Shown: piece after piece, positions 59,346-64,000 of the stretch
Position numbering within the stretch: position 1 is the stretch's first letter
Layout of the letters: each line of letters starts with the position of its first letter
DNA from: Timema cristinae
Taxonomy: Eukaryota; Arthropoda; Insecta; Phasmatodea; Timematidae
DNA length: 64,000 nt
NCBI GenBank assembly: GCA_039000515.1
Contig: JBCFYV010009882.1
Coordinates: 106,410,821 to 106,474,820 of the forward strand
Direction of reading: 5' to 3'
Notes under the pieces: model-generated
Database searches by the model: none
What the model was told of the DNA's origin: nothing
What the model saw: the letters and a program-made list of their open reading frames with translations, nothing else
Translations under genes and position numbers: made by a program

Positions 59346-59355
59346 TGGGAGTCAT

Positions 59356-60855
59356 TCAACAAAAGGTAAAATTACATCATTTTAAATCATATACAAATAC
59401 TCTTCTTTTTATACCTTGATAATTTGTTTTTATCTCATCTTGTAGTAGCAATGGCTTTATTTAGAATTAATTTGTTTTCCTAACTCGACTCATTAACTTT
59501 ATAAAGGGGACTGAGTTGATCATCACACAGATTGAAATGAAATGTCTATTCATGAAATTTATTGTTTTGACTGTACTGATTGTATAAGCAACATTGACTA
59601 GTCAAACAAAGTATGTCCGCCTGAATGAGACATTGTCGGTTTACCCAACTAATGACTCACTCAAGTAAAGCGCAAGCTGTAGAGATTTGATTCCTTCTCA
59701 AGAAACAAAATTTGGGTTTTGTGAACCTGTCGATAGTCATTTGGAGCTTGAGAGATAATCTACTGTATCACTTTTATTTTGGATTTTTTACTTATTTTTT
59801 TATCTATTACAATTTAATTGATTGTAAGGTTATATCTTCTTTTTTTATTCCCTTCTTATTTTATATACTTTTCTTCTTTCGGTGATTTTTAACCATTTTC
59901 AAGTCCTATTTGTATTAAAGATGATTGATTTTACTTCATACTATTGGAAAGTTTGTGAAAATTTCTCTTTTTACCTACTCATCTACTAATCCCCCATCCC
60001 TATCTTATATTTTCCATACAAAGCCACTTTATGCTTGAAACGGGGAATGCAGGCAGAAGCTAAGTGAAAGTTAGAATACTAATATCTCCTTTCCCCTTTA
60101 ACCAGGCCATACAGATTCACACCAAAACGATAGTGCTACTTTTTCAAGACATAAGTTTGTCTTTATTAAGCTGTGCACGAATTTAAAAGAATAACTGCGA
60201 GTTGAAAAAAAATCCAACCAGCAGAATGGGTATAACTTTGTGTATTATATTTGATAGCTTTGTATTAGAAAGCTTTCATTCGACTAGTGGTGTGATCACA
60301 GCCATGATTAGATTATAAATTTGGGTTATTTCAGAGGAATTTTTGAAAAAAGAAAATAAGCAATTATGTATATATATATATATATTTAATAATATGATTT
60401 ACAGTTTTACTTTGTATATTATAATGTTCAATATTTGATTTACAAATATGTACATAATATGTGGTAATATGTTCAATATTAATTTGCCACCATTGGTATG
60501 ATCATCATAATATTAACAGTTTTGTTGATATTAAGATATATATACATATATTTAGACCAGTAATTAAATTCTAACTTATTTTGTTAACTATAATGACCAA
60601 TATTAATTTGAATAATTCAAATATGTTGTAAATGCATGTTTATGATATTCATAACTTTATGGCAGGGGTGTAAAGTTATATCCACTATGGGTGTTGGGCA
60701 ATACATCACAATTACATTATTATTGAATTTTTTAATATCCACTACAAATAGTTGTGATAAAAAAAAATTAATAAAATATAAACTACAGATTGATATCTAG
60801 AGAAATGTGTGAACTGGGTTTACAGTTAATTCTATTTTAAGCTTATTTTTAAAGT
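59356..60855. other. Intergenic, nothing recognised
   Basis: AT-rich DNA between the Gypsy remnant and the Mdh2 3' UTR. TA runs at about 60368-60385; no coding resemblance seen. Confidence 0.45.
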
Positions 60856-60859
60856 GACT

Positions 60860-61011
60860 GGAAATAATGCTTTTGAATAGTTTATTGGTCATTTTTTTTT
60901 TTACTAAAGAGACTGGCTATGTCAAAATACATCACTTAACTTTAACAACAGTTTCCATAAACTGCCAAAAGACATTTCATTCTAAATAAATATCCAAGCT
61001 ATTTAAACAAT
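60860..61011 (-). promoter_or_regulatory. Mdh2 3' UTR with candidate poly(A) signal
   Basis: The - strand AATAAA (TTTATT at 60881-60886 on +) lies about 125 bp after the stop, followed by an A-run/T-run stretch. This is a plausible end of the transcript. Confidence 0.5.
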
Positions 61012-61149
61012 TTAATTCCCCTTTGTGTTATGGACAAAGTCTTCACCTTTTTGAATATTCTTTTTCAATTCTGGGATGGCAGCTTTAAGCAATTGATCTT
61101 CAAATTCTGACAGTTTACCCAGGCCAAGGTTCTTTTGAATTCCATTTGG
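61012..61149 (-). CDS. Mdh2: Mitochondrial malate dehydrogenase, terminal coding exon
   Basis: Read from 61149 down to the TAA at 61014-61012. The acceptor is TATTTTACAG just above 61149. It encodes 45 residues, with N-G-I-Q-K-N-L-G-L-G-K-L-S then E-F-E-D-Q-L-L-K-A-A-I-P-E-L-K-K-N-I-Q-K-G-E-D-F. This is the C-terminal helix and the K-K-G-E-D-F-type ending of mitochondrial NAD-malate dehydrogenase (malate to oxaloacetate in the matrix, TCA cycle). No further MDH2 exon was recognised between 61150 and 64000, so the intron upstream of it is at least about 2.8 kb. The gene is convergent with the SNX9-like gene. The assignment rests on one exon, but the similarity is specific. Confidence 0.85.
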   Translation of the reverse strand, partial: PNGIQKNLGLGKLSEFEDQLLKAAIPELKKNIQKGEDFVHNTKGN

Positions 61150-62435
61150 CTGTAAAATAGAAACAAATAAGATTGTATATATTTAACCCTTTTATAGTAA
61201 AATAATAATACAAACACACCTATGCGAGATTTTTTCAAGCAAAAGTTGACTTTAGCTCAAAGTATGGAAATATATTCTTTCATGTTAAATACTAGTTTAA
61301 ATTAATTAAGTATTATATATAGCTTTCAGTCCATTGGTTATATGAATATTGTTCAAATCTATTATCACAGGAACTTCATTTAAAAAGTAATACCATTATT
61401 TTGTTTGTAAGTCAATAATTACATCAAAAATTTCACCATCATGACTTGTTTATATGCATCTGATTTTATATTGAGTTTCCTAAAAAAAATATGCTTTAAT
61501 TCCTACATGAAAATAAATAAATTATAAGAGATAGATAGGTACCCAATTATTTGCTAGATCCTTAATATACCCTTCAACTTTTAATTTGAACAAAGTTTAC
61601 TGTAGTGAAAGTATAAAAGTGGAGGATGTTACACAAGAAAAAGGTTGGTGCATAATGACAGCAAAAAAATTATATTGCTGTCAAACATTTAATAATATGA
61701 GACAATCAAAATTTTTGAATAGGTGTCTTTAAATATGAGACAATTAAAAATGTAGAATAGGTTGTGGAAAGTTCAACTATGAGATTTATTAATAATACAG
61801 AAGAGTTGGGTCCTTCACTGCTTTAAAACTTAGATAGTCAAATAGAAAAGAACATCCTAACATTAATTTAATTTGCAGTTCAAAGTAGAAATAACACATT
61901 TTTTAAGAGTTACTTTTCAAATAAAACAACAAATTTGTTTATTTAGTTAAAACTTGATTTCACTTAGTAAAACTAATTCCAGCAAAGCCATTTCGTCAAT
62001 ATCAATTTTAACTAGTTAATTCTCTGATTAATTGTCTTATGTTAGTGAAATATAGTTATAATAGAAACAATGTGTTTAATTAATGTGTGTAGAATTTTGA
62101 CTAGACAAACCTTATTCTTACTAAAAGCCATGAGTTGAAAGTGTTTTTGGAAGTTCTAGTGTGTACTACGTACACCGTGTACGTGTAACGTAACGTAACG
62201 TGTACGTGCAACGTGTTTCATGAGTTTTGTACATACTTTTGCATCAATTTATTTAATGCAATTGACTCCGTAGTCTTTATTATTTACAGTGTTATTATGT
62301 AGGTTATAGTGTTTATTTTTCATTATATATAAGACATGAGTGTTTAAAAGAAATGTGAAGAGGATCAGTGGAAAGTGTGTCTCAGAGTAATTACATAATT
62401 CAGAGAAAAATAAGGAGTCACTACAATGTAATGAT
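61150..62435. other. Probable Mdh2 intron, no exon recognised
   Basis: AT-rich. Read on both strands for MDH2 segments without success. A small GTAACGTAACGTAACGTGTACGTGCAACGTG tract (62185-62216) is a local ACGT-rich patch made of imperfect ACGTA repeats. Confidence 0.45.
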
Positions 62436-63072
62436 GGATGGTTACAATAATCTTATGGCAGAGGTTGAAGAAGCAAAATCTGTTGCAAAGAATACAATAA
62501 AGTTTATTTAAAATATTTAATACTGTTCAATATGGTGGAATTAAACAGTCAAGTACTATTTACCAGTCGAAATAAAGTGTGATTGAAGACTCATGTAGCT
62601 TGTATATGGAGAATGAGACATGCTAAAAATTGAAATTTCAAGAAAATATGCCAATTTAACTACATAAATCATTAATATTTTCTTATCGGTGTGTGAAACC
62701 TGCTAAACAAAGAAAATGATTAAGCTAGTTTTCAAACCAATTATTAATTCGTAATTGAAAAAAGCCGCTGCCAGGTGGATCTCATTGATATACAATCTCT
62801 GGCAGATAATGGGTTCAGGTTCATTATGGTCTATAAGGACCATTTGACCAAGTTTGTTTTACTGCATGCCCTAAAAAGCACGAGGGCCGAATAGGTTACT
62901 TACCAAATGACTAATATCTTCCTGACATTTGGTTACCTGTGCATTTTATGTTCAAACAATGGCAGAGCTTGTCAACTCAGTCATATCCGAGCTATCTGCA
63001 TAATGGACAGAGTTAAAGATGGTTTATGGTAAATCAAAGCATAGTCAAAGCAAGGGTTCAGTATAATGAGCC

Positions 63073-63224
63073 AATCAGGACATCTAAAACATGTTTCCAA
63101 AAAGAAACACAATCAGGACATCTAAAACATGTTTCCAAAAAGAAACACAATCAGGACATCTAAAACATGTTTCCAAAAAGAAACACAATCAGGACATCTA
63201 AAACATGTTTCCGAAAAGAAACAC
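63073..63224 (+). repeat. Four tandem copies of a 38-bp unit
   Basis: AATCAGGACATCTAAAACATG plus TTTCCAAAAAGAAACAC occurs at 63073, 63111, 63149 and 63187. All are identical except one base in the last (CCGAAA for CCAAAA). The unit covers the integrase segment N-Q-D-I-x-N-M of the KRBA2-like remnant. 38 is not a multiple of 3, so the expansion destroys the frame. Confidence 0.97.
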
Positions 63225-63719
63225 AACCACTCCACAAATTCGACAAATGTTCTAAGTTTTGTGCAGTTTATGAAAACAAAGTCATTCGTTTAGGGATTAA
63301 ACACTCACCATCCATAGCAATTTTCAGTATTGAACTTTGAGTTGGACTCACTACATTTATGCTACCATCCTAAGTTATAAAATACATCCAGGATGTGCCT
63401 AAGCTTCGAGAAGTCATTGAGTAGATGAATTCAAAGGAGGAGGAAAATGAGACCTAATGACTAAGAAGAGGTAGTTGAATGATATTCATTCATATATTTC
63501 TTCAGCTAAAAAGGAAATCCATGAAAAATTGTTGAAAGAGGCTAAAATAAAATTGATTTCTGATGCAACCCATCCTCTGGTCAATGTTGGAGGTAATGTC
63601 ATTATACCTATGCTGAATGTGAACAGATCAAAGTTAAACCTTCAAAACATTGATTGAGCCGTGCTTGATAGAAATGAAGATGATATTAAGGATGGAGTGC
63701 TGGATAAATTATATTGCAG

Positions 63720-63801
63720 GTAGATCCATTCAAGTTTAATATTTTTATTAATTTTCAAACAGAAAATTTAACAAACCACAAACAATATGTATTTATTTTA
63801 G
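63720..63801 (+). other. 82-bp intron within the KRBA2-like remnant
   Basis: Donor CAG|GTAGAT, acceptor TTTATTTTAG|ATC. Joining 63719 to 63802 restores an Arg codon in L-Y-C-R-S-E-L-D, where the family has L-Y-C/A-R-N/S-x-F. Without splicing the frame stops at once (TAG). Confidence 0.65.
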
Positions 63802-64000
63802 ATCTGAATTGGATGGTTTTTCTCAAGTATTCTTGACAGCAAAGAGGTATCCGATCATGAGAGTTCTCCAAGGACTGCAGTGTGGAAAAGAGTTAAGTAC
63901 ATTATTCATGTACAAAGGTGTACTTCGAAGAGAGGTTTAAACAGGAAATCTTATCAGCTCAAAAAATGAAAAAAGCATTGGTTATAAATTAAATAAGAAC

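Larger units (their letters stand above)
62440..63975 (+). pseudogene. Degenerate KRBA2-like integrase gene (transposon-derived), with intron
   Basis: Blocks in order, broken by stops and shifts: A-E-V-E-E-A-K-S-V-A-K (about 62458); R-K-Y-A-N-L-T-T then I-I-N-I-F-L-S-V-C-E-T-C (zinc-binding region, 62640-62700); R-C/W-Q-V-D-L-I-D-I-Q-S-L, then F-I-M-V-Y-K-D-H-L-T-K-F-V-L (integrase core with first Asp, 62770-62870); A-N-Q-D-I-stop-N-M, amplified in four tandem copies (63073-63224); then G-I-K-H-S-P-S-x-A-x-F and V-G-L-T (63290-63355). 63475-63657 gives L-I-S-D-A-T-H-P and N-V-N-R-S-K-L-N-L-Q-N-I-D, then L-D-K-L-Y-C-R across the 82-bp intron. The end (frame-shifted) has R-C-T-S-K-R-G-L-N-R-K, the decayed Cys-rich tail. 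KRBA2-like proteins carry a Gypsy/Ginger-type integrase. Confidence 0.75.

Noticed and set aside
63073..63224. CRISPR-like direct repeat array
   Set aside because: Units are directly adjacent with no spacers, in animal nuclear DNA, and lie inside an integrase pseudogene.

Overview
The window is nuclear DNA of an invertebrate animal, most likely an arthropod, although the species cannot be named from the sequence. The evidence is large GT-AG introns, AT-rich non-coding DNA, animal protein-coding exons, and a transposon mix (Copia, BEL/Pao, Gypsy, mariner, several hAT lineages, Harbinger-like, tRNA-derived SINEs) typical of invertebrate genomes. There is no prokaryotic gene organisation.

Two host genes are present. 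(1) A sorting nexin of the SNX9/18/33 group (insect SH3PX1) runs on the + strand from 6154 to 42143. Ten exons with matching phases and GT-AG borders encode 504 residues: a low-complexity linker with a DPW adaptor-binding motif, an acidic W-D-D-E-W motif, the PX domain and the BAR domain. The N-terminal SH3 exon(s) were not found and should lie upstream of the window. (2) The last coding exon of mitochondrial malate dehydrogenase (MDH2) lies on the - strand at 61012-61149, convergent with the sorting nexin. Its other exons were not found and probably lie to the right of the window.

Nearly everything else is transposon sediment. 1-6153: SINEs, a degenerate BED-finger hAT transposase, a 44-bp minisatellite and a possible LTR. 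Intron 1 (6310-11594): SINEs, a small MITE, a BEL/Pao remnant with a 3' LTR, and a palindromic element. Intron 3: a LINE 3' end and SINEs. Intron 5 (18646-25674): nested inverted-repeat elements, a Copia pol fragment, a solo LTR in a TA microsatellite, and a SINE with perfect target-site duplications. Intron 6: an antisense LINE with a SINE inserted in it. Intron 8 (30618-41631): SINEs, an unidentified pseudogene, a complete but internally deleted Copia element with GATAT target-site duplications, and a mariner carrying a 120-bp TTAA-flanked MITE. 42560-61000: transposase remnants, a full-length hAT with 8-bp target duplications, a Harbinger-like element with a MADF relic, and a Gypsy gag remnant. 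62440-64000: a decayed KRBA2-like integrase gene that still shows an 82-bp GT-AG intron and a four-copy 38-bp tandem expansion.

The most unusual theme is the SINEs. At least two families with different tRNA-like heads and bodies end in the same roughly 40-bp tail. The tail contains a short palindrome (ACCCGAACGGGT) followed by TAA repeats, as expected if one partner LINE mobilises both. Two copies with perfect 10-bp and 13-bp target duplications point to fairly recent activity.
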